From Pseudomonadota bacterium (lineage in GTDB: Bacteria > Pseudomonadota > Gammaproteobacteria > Xanthomonadales > Ahniellaceae), in assembly GCA_022843465.1 (NCBI GenBank), contig JALHNO010000016.1, positions 1 to 34,717 on the forward strand: 34,717 nucleotides of DNA, written 5' to 3'. Position numbers and translations under genes: made by a program. Under the pieces are notes generated by a model. The model saw only the letters and a list, made by a program, of their open reading frames with translations, was not told where the DNA came from and searched no databases. Shown one piece after another: positions 25,294 to 34,717 of the stretch (the stretch's first letter is position 1; every line of letters starts with the position of its first letter).

Positions 25294-27531
25294 ATGAGCC
25301 GTCAATCTCTGGAACTCGCCATCCGCAACCGCGACTACGTCGGCGCCCTTGCGCTCGGCGAGGCGCTGTTCCGCGCTGAGCGACCGGATCCCGATATCGG
25401 TGCCATGCACGGCCATGTGCTGCAGCAGTTGGGCAGGCACGCAGACGCCCGGCGCGTACTCGACCTGATCAAGTCGGCGCGGCCGCAGCTGGCTTCGGTC
25501 TGGATCGATCTCTGCAATGCCTGCATCGCGCTTGAGGACTGGGACGCGGCAGCTCGTAGCCTCCGTCACTTCCAGACCCTGCTGCCACAATCGGCGGCGG
25601 GCTGGTTTGCCGGAGCACAGATTGCTTTCGCAGGCGGTCGCCACGGCGATGCGGAAGCCGCGTTTGCGCGGGCGGCGGCAGCGCACCCGAGCTGGGTCGA
25701 GCGGCGCTTCAGACTCGGCAACAGCGCGTTCGATCAACAACGATTCGCCGATGCTGCGGTTCACTACCAAGCCTGCGTCCGACTGCGTCCAGACTGGCTG
25801 GAAGCGCGACTCAACCTGGTCTCCAGCCTGAGCCTGGCGGAGCGCTATGCCGATGCACTGGTACAGGTGCGGCTGGCAGGCGAGCGCTTTCCCGATGAGG
25901 TTCGCCTGCTGGTGCGCTATTCGCAGTTGCTCGATCTGGTCGCGAGTCCCGAAGCGGAACGACTGGCGGTACGTCAGCGCTGGATTGAAGCGGAGCCAGA
26001 ATCAGCGCAGGCCCAGCTTGCCTATGCCAATGCCCTGAGTGCAGTGGGCGAGAACGAGCGCGCGCATATGCACTACCAGCGCGCGATTGCGCTGGATCCC
26101 GGGCAACTGCAGGCGCGCTGGACCGCCCTGCACCTGCCGCGCACCTCGGTGTTTTCCGACGATGAAGAGATGCAGGCCTTTGCGCGGCAATGGCGTGCCG
26201 ACCTCGCCTTCTTTGAATCCCTGCCCGAGCCCCCGGACTCCGCCAGTTGCCGCCGCCTGATCAACAGCTGCGCCAACTTCAGTCTCGCCTACCTGGGAAG
26301 CGATCTGCGCAGCGACTACGAGCGCTACGGTGCCGTGCTGAAAAAGCTGTGCGATCGTGTGCTGCCGGCACCACCGCCAGCGCGGCCGGGCCCGGATTCG
26401 GCGCGCGTACGCGTCGGCGTGATGTCGGCGCACTTTCATTGGCACTCGGTATCGCGGGTCTGGCGCGACCTCCTGCTCGGGCTGGACGCCGGCAGAATCG
26501 AGTTGGTCTGCTTTCACCTCGGCCAGCACGACGATGCCTCGGTAGCGGCCTGGCGTGCGCGCGCCGATCTGTTCATCGAGGGCAGCCGCGATGTACTGGG
26601 CTGGCATCAGGCACTGATCGATACGCCGCTCGATGTACTGGTATTCCTGGATCTCGGCATGCATCCGGTCAGTCAGGCGCTGGCGACCCAGCGCTATGCG
26701 CGCGTGCAATGCACCACCTCCGCGCATCCGGTCACCAGTGGTCTGGCCGCGGTCGACTACTACCTGAGCTCGGCAGTTGCCGAGGCCGAGGACGCAGATC
26801 GGCACTACAGCGAGTCCCTGTGGCGACTGCCGGGACTGGCCTGGGCCTATACGCCAACGGACGCAAGCCCGTCGGCACCGGCATCGGTGCGCCCGCCATC
26901 ACTGCCAGGCAGCAACGCCGGCAGCGATGACGGCGGGCCGATCAGATTCTATTGCGCGCAGAACGGCGTCAAGCTGCTGCCGCAACACGATGCGATCTTT
27001 GCGCGGATTCTGGCTGGCGTACCCGATTCCCTGCTGAGCCTGACGCCGCGTCTGAACAGCAATGGCAGCGCGCGCCTGCGCGCACGCATGCAGCCGTCGC
27101 TGCAACAGCACGGGCTCGACCCTGATCGCTGCCTGCACATCCACCCCGAGTTCGACTATGCCGGCTATCTCGGCGTCCTTGCGCAGGCCGACGTGATGCT
27201 GGACACGATGCTGTTCTCGGGCGGACTTACCTCGATGGATGCGCTCAGCCGCGATCTCCCGATCGTCACCCTGCCCGGCCAGTTGCTGCGCAGCCGCCAG
27301 ACCATGGCGATGCTGAAGATTCTGCAACTCGATGAACTGATCGCCACCGATGTCGATGACTATGTGCGGATTGCCGTGCGGCTGGCGCGCGAGCCGCATT
27401 GGCGCGCAGATCTGCGTGGCCGCATCGCCGAGCGCAAGCACCGGCTGTTCGAATACGCCGCAACGGTAAGCGCCCTGCAGGATTTCCTGCTTGACGGGGC
27501 GCCATCCGATCGCCGCCCATCAGTTCTGTAG
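25294..27531 (+). CDS. TPR protein with GT41-like glycosyltransferase domain, copy 2
   Basis: This 745-residue protein starts at the ATG at 25294, seven bases after copy 1, so they are co-transcribed. TPR-like repeats fill about 1-290. The catalytic part begins near 372 (RVRVGVMSAHFHWHSVSRVW, with His near 383), then LDVLVFLDLGMHP, HYSESLWRLPG near 503, QNGVKLLPQHDAIFARIL near 555 and DTMLFSGGLTSMDAL near 636. It resembles copy 1 throughout, and both share the unusual QN-x-x-K in place of the common FN-x-x-K. A proline/serine-rich insert of about 30 residues, SPSAPASVRPPSLPGSNAGS, precedes the C-lobe. It converges on copy 3 with a 12-base overlap. Confidence 0.85.
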   Translation: MSRQSLELAIRNRDYVGALALGEALFRAERPDPDIGAMHGHVLQQLGRHADARRVLDLIKSARPQLASVWIDLCNACIALEDWDAAARSLRHFQTLLPQSAAGWFAGAQIAFAGGRHGDAEAAFARAAAAHPSWVERRFRLGNSAFDQQRFADAAVHYQACVRLRPDWLEARLNLVSSLSLAERYADALVQVRLAGERFPDEVRLLVRYSQLLDLVASPEAERLAVRQRWIEAEPESAQAQLAYANALSAVGENERAHMHYQRAIALDPGQLQARWTALHLPRTSVFSDDEEMQAFARQWRADLAFFESLPEPPDSASCRRLINSCANFSLAYLGSDLRSDYERYGAVLKKLCDRVLPAPPPARPGPDSARVRVGVMSAHFHWHSVSRVWRDLLLGLDAGRIELVCFHLGQHDDASVAAWRARADLFIEGSRDVLGWHQALIDTPLDVLVFLDLGMHPVSQALATQRYARVQCTTSAHPVTSGLAAVDYYLSSAVAEAEDADRHYSESLWRLPGLAWAYTPTDASPSAPASVRPPSLPGSNAGSDDGGPIRFYCAQNGVKLLPQHDAIFARILAGVPDSLLSLTPRLNSNGSARLRARMQPSLQQHGLDPDRCLHIHPEFDYAGYLGVLAQADVMLDTMLFSGGLTSMDALSRDLPIVTLPGQLLRSRQTMAMLKILQLDELIATDVDDYVRIAVRLAREPHWRADLRGRIAERKHRLFEYAATVSALQDFLLDGAPSDRRPSVL

Positions 27532-29370
27532 TGCCGACTCCACTGCCGCCAACCAGTCGCGAGCGAAGCTGTGGATATCGAACAACGGCGAGTCAGTGCG
27601 CGCGCCGAGCAGACGCTCACGCGCAGCGTGCAAGGCCGCCGGCTCGGCCAGACTCAGCGCGATTTCGACATACTGATCCGGCTGCTCGGCCACCCAGTCC
27701 GCGCAGCCGTGGGCATGCAGCAGGGCCGCGCTCTGGCGACCGACCAGGGTCCGGCCACGCAGCGCGACCACGGGCACGCCCATCCACAGCGCGTCGAAGC
27801 TGGTCACGCAGCCATTGAACGGGAACGGATCCAGCGCGATATCGATCTCGCCGTAATGCGCCAGGGTCTCGGCATAATTGCTGAATCCACGTGCATGTAT
27901 CCGCTCGGCCGCAATGCCGCAATCGACAAAGCGCTGCCGCGTGTACGCCAGTGTCGCCAACTCGTCCAGCGCAGCGGCCTGCAGATGCAGACGCGCGGCT
28001 GGCAGCTGAGCCAGCAGCTCAGCCCAGCAGGCCAGCGTGGCATCGGTCAGCTTGGACAGCCGATTGAACGAGGCGAAGCGCGGTCCGCGGAGATTGGCAG
28101 CTCGGCGCTGCGGGATCTCCTGCCAAGCCTGCGGCGGCGCATAGGCAAACCGGGTGTGGGGCAGTCGCAGCAGCCGCTCACTGAAGGCCGCCTCGTCGCC
28201 GTGCGGGCTCAGCACCGGATCGCTGAGAAACAGATCCATTGCCGGCACGCCGGTGCTGGCAAACCAGTCGCCCCAGCTGACCTGCAGCGTTGCCATGCGC
28301 GCTGCAAAGGCGCGCAGCCGGTTGCCAGGTGCGTGCCCGCAGAGATCAACCAGCACATCGAGTTCATCGGCGCGAAGGCATTGCACCAGGGCTGCGTCAT
28401 CCAGCGCCTGCACGTCGCGCCAGTGTGGCGCCAGCGCGCGGAAGCGCGGGGTCTGGGCATCGTTATAATCGAATCCGGAGTACAGGTGCAGCTCAACGCC
28501 GAGCGCACGCAGTTCGTGCAGCAGGGGCAGGACCAGACTGGCCATCGGCCCGGCAGCAAACCGCGGCGAGTAGAAGCCGATCCTGCGCGATCCGGTGTGC
28601 CGGGTCGACAGGGATCGCAGGGCGTGACCCGCACAGAACCTGGCTGCCCAACTTTGTGCAAGCGCATGCTGCTGTAACCCATCCGTCTCCGGCTGAAAAC
28701 AGCTCGCGATCAAGGCGGCACTGGCATAGTCCGGATTGTCCGGCGCCTGGGCACAGGCAGCCTGGTAGTCCGACCGCGCAGTTTCATGACGCGCCAGATC
28801 GGACAGGACATTGGCACGCAGCAGATGCGCATCGGGATCATTGCCGCCGTCATCGAAGTAGTCGTTCCAGACTGCCAGAGCTGCGCTCGGCTGGCCGCCG
28901 AGGCTCAGTTCGCGGCCATGGCGAAACTTCGCCCGCAGCACCTGGCCGGCGATATCGGCATCCGGGCGCAGTCGTTGCGCCTGCAGCAGGGCCTGAAGCG
29001 CCTGGCCATGTCGGTCCATACCGTCCAGCGCCTGTGCCAGATTGAACCAGGCGGCGTAGGAGTCCGGGTTCAACGTGCTCGCCCGCTCGGCGTCGCGGCG
29101 CGCGCCTTCGAAGTCGTCCCCGGCCAGCAGCACCACCGCCCGATTGGCCAGGATGGCGGCATTGCCCGGCTGCCGGTCCAGCGCCTGCTGCAGACAGCGC
29201 AGCGCGTCTGCGGAGTCGCCGAGCTGATGCCTGAGCATGCCCAGCATATGCCAGGCGTCGCTCAGGTCGGCCAGGTCGATGGCCCGTTGATACGCCTCGG
29301 CAGCTGCCTCCAGCGAGCCTGCGCGGTGCAGATCCAGGCCACGCCTGAGCCAGTCGCGCGCATCAGTCAT
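27520..29370 (-). CDS. TPR protein with GT41 (SPINDLY-type) glycosyltransferase domain, copy 3
   Basis: This 616-residue protein starts at the ATG at 29370. TPRs at about 1-215 are regular (LRCLQQALDRQPGNAAILANRAVVLL). The GT41 part is closer to the canonical bacterial form than copies 1 and 2: RIGFYSPRF at 263-271, DVLVDLCGHAPGNRL around 338-351, FSERLLRLP, FNRLSKL with K440, and DPFPFNGCVTSFDALWMGVP from 514, ending with SPLFD. One oddity is that the His usual after RIG-x-x-S-x-x-F is a Gly here (AAGP, G274), so the catalytic mechanism or activity may differ. It is encoded on the opposite strand to copies 1 and 2 and divergent from ettA. Confidence 0.88.
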   Translation of the reverse strand: MTDARDWLRRGLDLHRAGSLEAAAEAYQRAIDLADLSDAWHMLGMLRHQLGDSADALRCLQQALDRQPGNAAILANRAVVLLAGDDFEGARRDAERASTLNPDSYAAWFNLAQALDGMDRHGQALQALLQAQRLRPDADIAGQVLRAKFRHGRELSLGGQPSAALAVWNDYFDDGGNDPDAHLLRANVLSDLARHETARSDYQAACAQAPDNPDYASAALIASCFQPETDGLQQHALAQSWAARFCAGHALRSLSTRHTGSRRIGFYSPRFAAGPMASLVLPLLHELRALGVELHLYSGFDYNDAQTPRFRALAPHWRDVQALDDAALVQCLRADELDVLVDLCGHAPGNRLRAFAARMATLQVSWGDWFASTGVPAMDLFLSDPVLSPHGDEAAFSERLLRLPHTRFAYAPPQAWQEIPQRRAANLRGPRFASFNRLSKLTDATLACWAELLAQLPAARLHLQAAALDELATLAYTRQRFVDCGIAAERIHARGFSNYAETLAHYGEIDIALDPFPFNGCVTSFDALWMGVPVVALRGRTLVGRQSAALLHAHGCADWVAEQPDQYVEIALSLAEPAALHAARERLLGARTDSPLFDIHSFARDWLAAVESALQN

Positions 29371-29453
29371 CGGATGGACAGCCCGATTGGCTGGACTTGA
29401 CCAGCACAAGCCCGGACAATTCCCGCCCTTTCCCCGAGTTTGACGAATCCGCC

Positions 29454-31115
29454 ATGCAATACATCTACACCATGAATGGGGTGAGCAAGACCGTGCCGCC
29501 CAAGCGCACGATCATCAAGGACATTTCGCTGTCCTTCTTTCCGGGCGCCAAGATCGGACTGCTGGGTACCAATGGTTCCGGCAAGTCGACGGTGCTGCGC
29601 ATCATGGCGGGCGTGGATACCGAGTTCAATGGCGAGGCGCGGCCGCAGCCCGGCATCAAGGTCGGCTATCTGGAGCAGGAGCCCAAGCTGCATCCCGAGA
29701 ACACCGTGCGTCAGGAAGTCGAACTCGGCATGGGCGAAGTGGTCGAGGCGAAGGCCAGGCTCGATGCCGTCTACGCCGCCTACGCCGAACCCGATGCCGA
29801 TTTTGATGCCCTCGCCGCCGAACAGGCCAAACTCGAGGCGATCATCGCCGCCAGCGACGGCCACAATCTCGACCACCAGTTCGAGATCGCCGCCGATGCC
29901 CTGCGCCTGCCGGCCTGGGATGCCCTGATCGGCACGCTCTCCGGCGGCGAGAAGCGCCGCGTCGCGCTCTGCAAGTTGCTGCTGTCCAAACCCGACATGC
30001 TGCTGCTCGATGAGCCGACCAACCATCTCGATGCCGAGTCGGTCGCCTGGCTGGAGCAATTCCTGACGCGCTACACCGGCACCGTGGTCGCCGTCACCCA
30101 TGACCGCTACTTCCTCGACAATGCCGCAGAGTGGATTCTCGAACTCGACCGTGGCCGCGGCATTCCGTGGAAGGGCAATTACTCTTCCTGGCTGGAGCAG
30201 AAGGACGCCCGCATCTCCCAGGAAGAATCCGGCGAGAAGTCGCGCAAGAAGGCGCTGCAACAGGAACTCGAATGGGTGCGCCAGAATGCCAAGGGCCGCC
30301 AGTCCAAGAGCAAGGCGCGTCTGGCACGCTTCGAGGAACTCAACTCGATCGAGTACCAGAAGCGCAACGAGACCAATGAAATCTACATCCCGATCGGCGA
30401 GCGCCTCGGCGACAACGTCATCGAGTTCAAGCATGTCAGCAAGGGCTTTGGCGATCGTCTGCTTATCGACGATCTGTCATTCCGGCTGCCGCCCGGCGGC
30501 ATCGTCGGTGTGGTCGGCCCCAATGGCGCCGGCAAGTCGACCTTGTTCAAGCTGATCACCGGGCAGGAGAAACCCGATTCCGGCGAAGTCCTGATCGGTC
30601 AGAGCGTGCAGCTCGCCTATGTCGATCAAAGCCGCGATGCACTCACCGCCGAGAACAACGTCTGGCAGGAAATTTCCGGTGGCCGCGACATGATCACGGT
30701 CGGCAAGTACGAGACGCCGTCGCGCGGCTATATCGGCCGCTTCAATTTCAAGGGTGCCGATCAGCAGAAGCTGGTCGGTCAGCTCTCCGGTGGTGAGCGC
30801 GGCCGTCTGCATCTGGCCAAGACCCTGATGACCGGCGCCAATGTGCTGCTGCTCGACGAACCCTCGAATGACCTGGATGTCGAAACCCTGCGCGCACTCG
30901 AAGACGCCCTGCTCGAGTTTCCCGGCTGCGCGGTGATCATCTCGCATGATCGCTGGTTCCTCGATCGCATCTGCACCCACATCCTGGCCTTCGAGGGCGA
31001 CTCGCATGTCGAGTTCTTCCCCGGCAACTACAAGGAATACGACGCCGACCGCCATCGTCGTCTGGGCTCGGACGCCGATCAGCCGCATCGCCTGCGCTAC
31101 AAGGCATTGAAGTAG
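29454..31115 (+). CDS. ettA: Energy-dependent translational throttle protein EttA (ABC-F)
   Basis: This 553-residue ABC-F ATPase starts at the ATG of MQYIYTMNGV at 29454; the longer upstream frame is not family-like. The first ATPase has GTNGSGKST at 38-46, LSGGEKRRVALC and LLLDEPTNHLD; the second has GPNGAGKST, LSGGERGRLHLAK and LLLDEPSNDLD. An arginine/lysine-rich linker between them (SRKKALQQELEWVRQNAKGR) is the tRNA-interaction motif. There is no membrane domain. EttA binds the ribosomal E site and gates the first elongation steps according to the ATP/ADP ratio. Length equals E. coli EttA within two residues. Confidence 0.96.
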   Translation: MQYIYTMNGVSKTVPPKRTIIKDISLSFFPGAKIGLLGTNGSGKSTVLRIMAGVDTEFNGEARPQPGIKVGYLEQEPKLHPENTVRQEVELGMGEVVEAKARLDAVYAAYAEPDADFDALAAEQAKLEAIIAASDGHNLDHQFEIAADALRLPAWDALIGTLSGGEKRRVALCKLLLSKPDMLLLDEPTNHLDAESVAWLEQFLTRYTGTVVAVTHDRYFLDNAAEWILELDRGRGIPWKGNYSSWLEQKDARISQEESGEKSRKKALQQELEWVRQNAKGRQSKSKARLARFEELNSIEYQKRNETNEIYIPIGERLGDNVIEFKHVSKGFGDRLLIDDLSFRLPPGGIVGVVGPNGAGKSTLFKLITGQEKPDSGEVLIGQSVQLAYVDQSRDALTAENNVWQEISGGRDMITVGKYETPSRGYIGRFNFKGADQQKLVGQLSGGERGRLHLAKTLMTGANVLLLDEPSNDLDVETLRALEDALLEFPGCAVIISHDRWFLDRICTHILAFEGDSHVEFFPGNYKEYDADRHRRLGSDADQPHRLRYKALK

Positions 31116-31175
31116 TCGCCCGAGCCGATGGCCTGGCACGATTGCGCGATCGCGCCTCGCAAGCCGCGCTTGTTC

Positions 31176-31242
31176 CCCTCTCCCGCTTGCGGGAGAGGGC
31201 TACTGAGGGGCTCCAATCCCCTCTCCCGCTTGCGGGAGAGGG
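31176..31242. repeat. Two identical palindromes, 43 bases apart
   Basis: ccctctcccgc-tt-gcgggagaggg occurs at 31176-31199 and 31219-31242, each a perfect 11-bp stem. The core tctcccgc/gcgggaga is also the heart of the larger hairpin in the 109-bp array at 6155-6810, so the two are probably related elements. No T tract follows. Confidence 0.9.
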
Positions 31243-31426
31243 TTAGGGTGAGGGAATCAACACAGGATCATCCGCACAGCGCGTGCTCCGCACAAGACCC
31301 ATGTTCGCGGACAAGTGCAGATTGCTTCGCAAGCCTGCCTCACTGCTGATCCTGTACCCGGTAGCCCAGAAATTTCAGACCGAAACATCATCAATCGCGC
31401 CCCTGGTTCGCAAGCTCGTTCTGCAC

Positions 31427-31454
31427 TTGCTAGCCTTGTCAATTCCAATCTACT
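31427..31454 (+). promoter_or_regulatory. Possible sigma-70 promoter of valS
   Basis: TTGCTA (31427-31432) and TCTACT (31449-31454) are 16 bases apart and 43 bases before the valS ATG. Each matches four of six consensus bases. Confidence 0.35.
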
Positions 31455-31496
31455 GATCGAAGTGCCCGCCGCTGGTGCCGGGCAAACGGAGTGACC

Positions 31497-34286
31497 ATGG
31501 ACAAGAGTTTCGAACCCCGCGAGATCGAGGCACGCTGGTACCCGCAGTGGGAAGCCAGCGGCTACTTTGCCCCGTCGGGCGATGGCGCGCCGTACACGAT
31601 CATGCTGCCGCCGCCGAATGTCACGGGCACCCTGCACATGGGCCATGCTTTCCAGCACACATTGATGGACAGCCTGATCCGCTACCACCGCATGCGCGGT
31701 CGGCGAACCTTGTGGCAGGTCGGCACCGACCACGCCGGTATCGCCACCGAGATGGTGGTCAGTCGACTGCTCGACGGCGAGGGATTCAAACGCAATGAGC
31801 TCGGCCGCGAGAAATTCATCGAGCGCGTCTGGCAGTGGAAAGAGGAGTCGGGCAATACCATCAGCCGGCAGATGCGGCGCATGGGCACATCCGGCGACTG
31901 GTCGCGCGAGCGCTTCACCATGGACGAGGGCCTGTCGACCGCCGTGGTCGAAACCTTCGTGCGCCTGCATGAGCAGGGCCTGATCTACCGCGGCCAGAAG
32001 CTGGTGAACTGGGACCCGGTGCTGTTGACCGCGATCTCCGATCTCGAAGTGGTCAGCGAAGAAGAACAGGGCAAGATCTGGTCGATCCGTTATCCGCTGG
32101 CCGATGGCAGCGGTGAATTGGTCGTTGCGACCACGCGTCCGGAAACCCTGCTCGGCGACGTCGCGGTTGCCGTGCATCCCGAAGACGAGCGCTACGCTGC
32201 CCTGATAGGCAAGTCGGTGAAACTGCCGCTGACCGATCGCGAGATTCCCATCATCGCCGATGACTATGTCGATCGCGAATTCGGCACCGGCTGCGTGAAG
32301 ATCACGCCGGCGCATGATTTCAACGACTACGCGATCGGCCAGCGCCATGCATTGCCGATGATCAATATCTTTACGCCGGACGCGAAGATCAACGACGTGG
32401 CACCCGAGAAGTATCGCGGTCTGGATCGCTATGTCGCGCGCAAGGCCGTGCTCGCCGATCTGATTGCCGGCGATCTGCTGGTCGAAGAAAAGCCGCACAA
32501 ACTGCAGGTGCCGCGTGGTGATCGCACCGGTCAGGTGATCGAGCCTTACTTGACCTGGCAGTGGTTCGTGAAGATGGACACGCTGGCAGCCCGCGGGCTC
32601 CAACTGGTCGAGAACGGCAGCGTCCGCTTCGTGCCCGACAACTGGATCAATACCTACCGGCACTGGCTCGGCAATATCCAGGACTGGTGCATCAGCCGTC
32701 AGCTCTGGTGGGGCCATCAGATACCTGCCTGGCATGGCGACAGCAACCAGACCTTTGTCGGTCGCAGCGAGGCCGAGGCACGCGCCAAGGCAGATGCGGC
32801 TGGCTACCACGGTGCACTCAGGCGCGATGCCGATGTGCTGGAGACATGGTTCTCATCGGCATTGTGGTCGCATTCGACACTGGGCTGGCCCGATCCCGAA
32901 GCCATGCAGAAGTACGGCTATGACGCGCATTTGCCGACCTCGGTGCTGGTCACCGGCTTCGACATCATTTTCTTCTGGGTCGCCCGGATGATCATGATGA
33001 CCGATCACTTCACCGGCCAGGTGCCGTTCAAGGACGTCTACATCACCGGCCTGGTGCGCGACAGGGACGGCAACAAGATGTCCAAGTCCAAGGGCAATGT
33101 GCTGGACCCGCTCGATCTGATCGATGGCATCAGTCTCGAGGACCTGATCGCCAAGCGCACCTCCGGCCTGATGAAGCCGGGTGATGCACCCAAGATCGAA
33201 AAGGCAACGCAGAAGGAGTTCCCCAACGGCATCACCGCCGTCGGTGCCGATGCCCTGCGCTTCACCTTCGCCTCGCTGGCCACGCACGGCCGCGATATCA
33301 AGTTCGACTTCAATCGCTGCGAGGGCTACAAGAATTTCTGCAACAAGCTGTGGAACGCCGCGCGCTTTGTCCTGATGAACACCGAGGGTGCGCAAGCCGC
33401 CGCGCATCCGCAGGGACCGCTGACCGAGGCCGAGCGCTGGATCATTGCGCGTCTCGACGGCACGGTGCGCGAAGTGCATGCCCAGTTCGAAGTCTATCGC
33501 TTTGATCTTGTAGCACAGGCGATGTACGAGTTTGTCTGGAATGATTTCTGCGACTGGTTTCTCGAGCTTTCAAAACCCGCATTGGCTGACAGCGATGGCG
33601 CGGCCGCGGCGTCGACCCGACACACCCTGCTTTCGGTGCTGGAATCAACGCTGCGCCTGTTGCATCCCCTGGTGCCCTTCGTGACCGAAGAGATCTGGCA
33701 GCATGTGGCGCCAAGACTCGGCATCGAAACCGCCGGGCAGTTCGTTGCGACGCAGCGCTATCCAGAATCAATGGAAGCCACCATCGCTTCGAGCGATAAG
33801 AGCGCGGCGGCAATTGCCGAGATCGAATGGCTGAAATCGGTACTCTCCGGCATCCGGCGCATCCGCGGCGAGATGAACATTTCGCCCGGCAAGTCGATTC
33901 CCCTGTTGCTTGCAGATGGCAACGCGGCGGATCGTGCACGCGTCGAGAAGTTTGCAGCGCAGATCAGCTTTCTCGCGCGCTCCGAGGCGCCGCTATGGCT
34001 CGCAGCCGACGCGGCAGAACCCGCATCCGCTGCTGCCATCGTGGATCAGTTGCGCCTGCTGATTCCACTCGCCGGCTTGATCGATCTCGATGCCGAGCGC
34101 AAACGCATCGACAAGGAAATCGTCCGCGTCAGCGCCGAGATCGAGAAATGTCATGCCAAGCTCGGACGCGAGAGTTTCGTTGCCAGCGCGCCGGCTGCGG
34201 TTGTCGATCAGGAACGCAAGCGCCTCGCCGATTTCAGTCAGTTGCTCGATGGTTTGCGCGGTCAACTCGAGAAGCTCGGCGGCTGA
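31497..34286 (+). CDS. valS: Valyl-tRNA synthetase
   Basis: This 929-residue class I synthetase starts at the ATG at 31497, after cggag. The HIGH-type motif is HMGH at 47-50 ([13 protein letters not shown]) and KMSKS is at 527-531. An editing domain lies between them ([32 protein letters not shown]), with [17 protein letters not shown] after it. The C-terminal coiled coil typical of ValS is present ([20 protein letters not shown]). It charges tRNA-Val and hydrolyses mischarged threonyl-tRNA. It ends just before the second REP array. Confidence 0.98.
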   Translation: MDKSFEPREIEARWYPQWEASGYFAPSGDGAPYTIMLPPPNVTGTLHMGHAFQHTLMDSLIRYHRMRGRRTLWQVGTDHAGIATEMVVSRLLDGEGFKRNELGREKFIERVWQWKEESGNTISRQMRRMGTSGDWSRERFTMDEGLSTAVVETFVRLHEQGLIYRGQKLVNWDPVLLTAISDLEVVSEEEQGKIWSIRYPLADGSGELVVATTRPETLLGDVAVAVHPEDERYAALIGKSVKLPLTDREIPIIADDYVDREFGTGCVKITPAHDFNDYAIGQRHALPMINIFTPDAKINDVAPEKYRGLDRYVARKAVLADLIAGDLLVEEKPHKLQVPRGDRTGQVIEPYLTWQWFVKMDTLAARGLQLVENGSVRFVPDNWINTYRHWLGNIQDWCISRQLWWGHQIPAWHGDSNQTFVGRSEAEARAKADAAGYHGALRRDADVLETWFSSALWSHSTLGWPDPEAMQKYGYDAHLPTSVLVTGFDIIFFWVARMIMMTDHFTGQVPFKDVYITGLVRDRDGNKMSKSKGNVLDPLDLIDGISLEDLIAKRTSGLMKPGDAPKIEKATQKEFPNGITAVGADALRFTFASLATHGRDIKFDFNRCEGYKNFCNKLWNAARFVLMNTEGAQAAAHPQGPLTEAERWIIARLDGTVREVHAQFEVYRFDLVAQAMYEFVWNDFCDWFLELSKPALADSDGAAAASTRHTLLSVLESTLRLLHPLVPFVTEEIWQHVAPRLGIETAGQFVATQRYPESMEATIASSDKSAAAIAEIEWLKSVLSGIRRIRGEMNISPGKSIPLLLADGNAADRARVEKFAAQISFLARSEAPLWLAADAAEPASAAAIVDQLRLLIPLAGLIDLDAERKRIDKEIVRVSAEIEKCHAKLGRESFVASAPAAVVDQERKRLADFSQLLDGLRGQLEKLGG

Positions 34287-34289
34287 TTG

Positions 34290-34717
34290 CCATCCGAGGA
34301 CGTCGCTCCCGCGACGCCTGGTCATTACCGACAGGCCAGTAGCAATGGGCTCGAGACTCGTGAGTGGAGGGCGTCGCTCCCGCGACGCCTGGTCATTACC
34401 GATAGGCCATGCGCAATCAGACCGCGAGTCGTGATCGGAGGCCAGAAGCCAGAGCGGCCGCGCAGGAGCGCGGCCCTCCAACTTCGTGCTGCTTCCAATC
34501 CCGTGCCCGAGGAGGGCGTCGCTCCCGCGACGCCTGGTCATTACCGATAGGCCATGCGCAATCAGACCGCGACTCGTGATCGGAGGCCAGAAGCCAGAGC
34601 GGCCGCGCAGGAGCGCGGCCCTCCAACTTCGTGCTGCTTCCAATCCCGTGCCCGAGGAGGGCGTCGCTCCCGCGACGCCTGGTCATTACCGATAGGCCAT
34701 GCGCAATCAGACCGCGA
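34290..34717. repeat. Second REP/BIME array, 145-bp period, running off the window
   Basis: Type 1 hairpins (ggcgtcgc-tccc-gcgacgcc) lie at 34370-34389, 34515-34534 and 34660-34679, with a degenerate one at about 34300. Type 2 hairpins (ggccgcgc-agga-gcgcggcc) are at 34456-34475 and 34601-34620. Stems are the same as in the array around the RAYT at 14239; the type 1 loop is tccc instead of tcct. Spacer pieces such as accgataggccat and gatcggaggccag are also shared. No RAYT gene is present on this side of the window edge. Confidence 0.92.

Larger units (their letters stand above)
31116..31496. other. Intergenic region ettA-valS
   Basis: This 381-base gap holds a pair of identical hairpins at 31176-31242 and, near valS, a possible promoter at 31427-31454. 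Between them (31243-31426) no gene or further repeat was recognised. Confidence 0.5.

Noticed and set aside
23682-25295. 537-codon minus-strand open frame opposite GT41 copy 1
   Set aside because: It is an antisense shadow of a gene with clear TPR and GT41 motifs.
31257-32810. 517-codon minus-strand open frame opposite valS
   Set aside because: It is an antisense shadow of valS, whose HIGH and editing motifs fix the true frame.

Overview
The window looks like chromosomal DNA of a high-GC gammaproteobacterium, most likely of the Xanthomonadales (Lysobacterales). This placement is an inference. It rests on pilS/pilR lying next to sucC-sucD, on a cystathionine gamma-lyase/synthase of the kind I associate with Xanthomonas and Stenotrophomonas, on the glyA-nrdR-ribD-ribE-ribBA-ribH-nusB-thiL-pgpA order, and on abundant REP-type repeats with RAYT transposases. 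No rRNA, tRNA, CRISPR array or prophage was seen.

Layout. Positions 1-294 hold the end of an unrecognised membrane protein. Positions 300-1900 are a small mobile island: a RAYT (REP-associated tyrosine transposase) with a hairpin against its start codon, a duplicated copy of its 3' end, and between the two copies an intact antitoxin next to a wrecked PIN toxin. Positions 1975-8486 (minus strand) are a type IV pilus island: two PilA-like pilins, each with a clear sigma-54 promoter, a TfpX/TfpZ-type pilin accessory protein, and the PilR regulator and PilS sensor. The usual pilS-pilR adjacency is broken by about 1.1 kb holding an inverted repeat and six copies of a 109-bp repeat.

Positions 8741-13803 (plus strand) carry sucC, sucD, glutamine-dependent nadE and a Cys/Met-metabolism PLP enzyme. 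Positions 13814-15090 are an array of paired inverted REP hairpins (142-bp period) with a second, shorter RAYT in its middle. Positions 15137-23142 (minus strand) form a ten-gene, tightly packed run for one-carbon metabolism, ribonucleotide reductase control, riboflavin synthesis, transcription antitermination, thiamine activation and phosphatidylglycerol synthesis.

Positions 23286-29370 contain three consecutive TPR proteins with GT41 (SPINDLY/O-GlcNAc transferase-like) C-terminal halves, two in tandem and one convergent. They are followed by ettA and valS on the plus strand. The window ends inside a second REP array (145-bp period) that uses the same two hairpins as the 14-kb array.

The parts most worth a second look are the GT41 trio, the RAYT/REP arrays with compensatory hairpin changes, the repeat-split pilS-pilR pair with sigma-54 pilins downstream, and the PIN toxin-antitoxin remnant caught between copies of a transposase tail. 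Reading was by eye; no database search was run. Family names come from recognised motifs.
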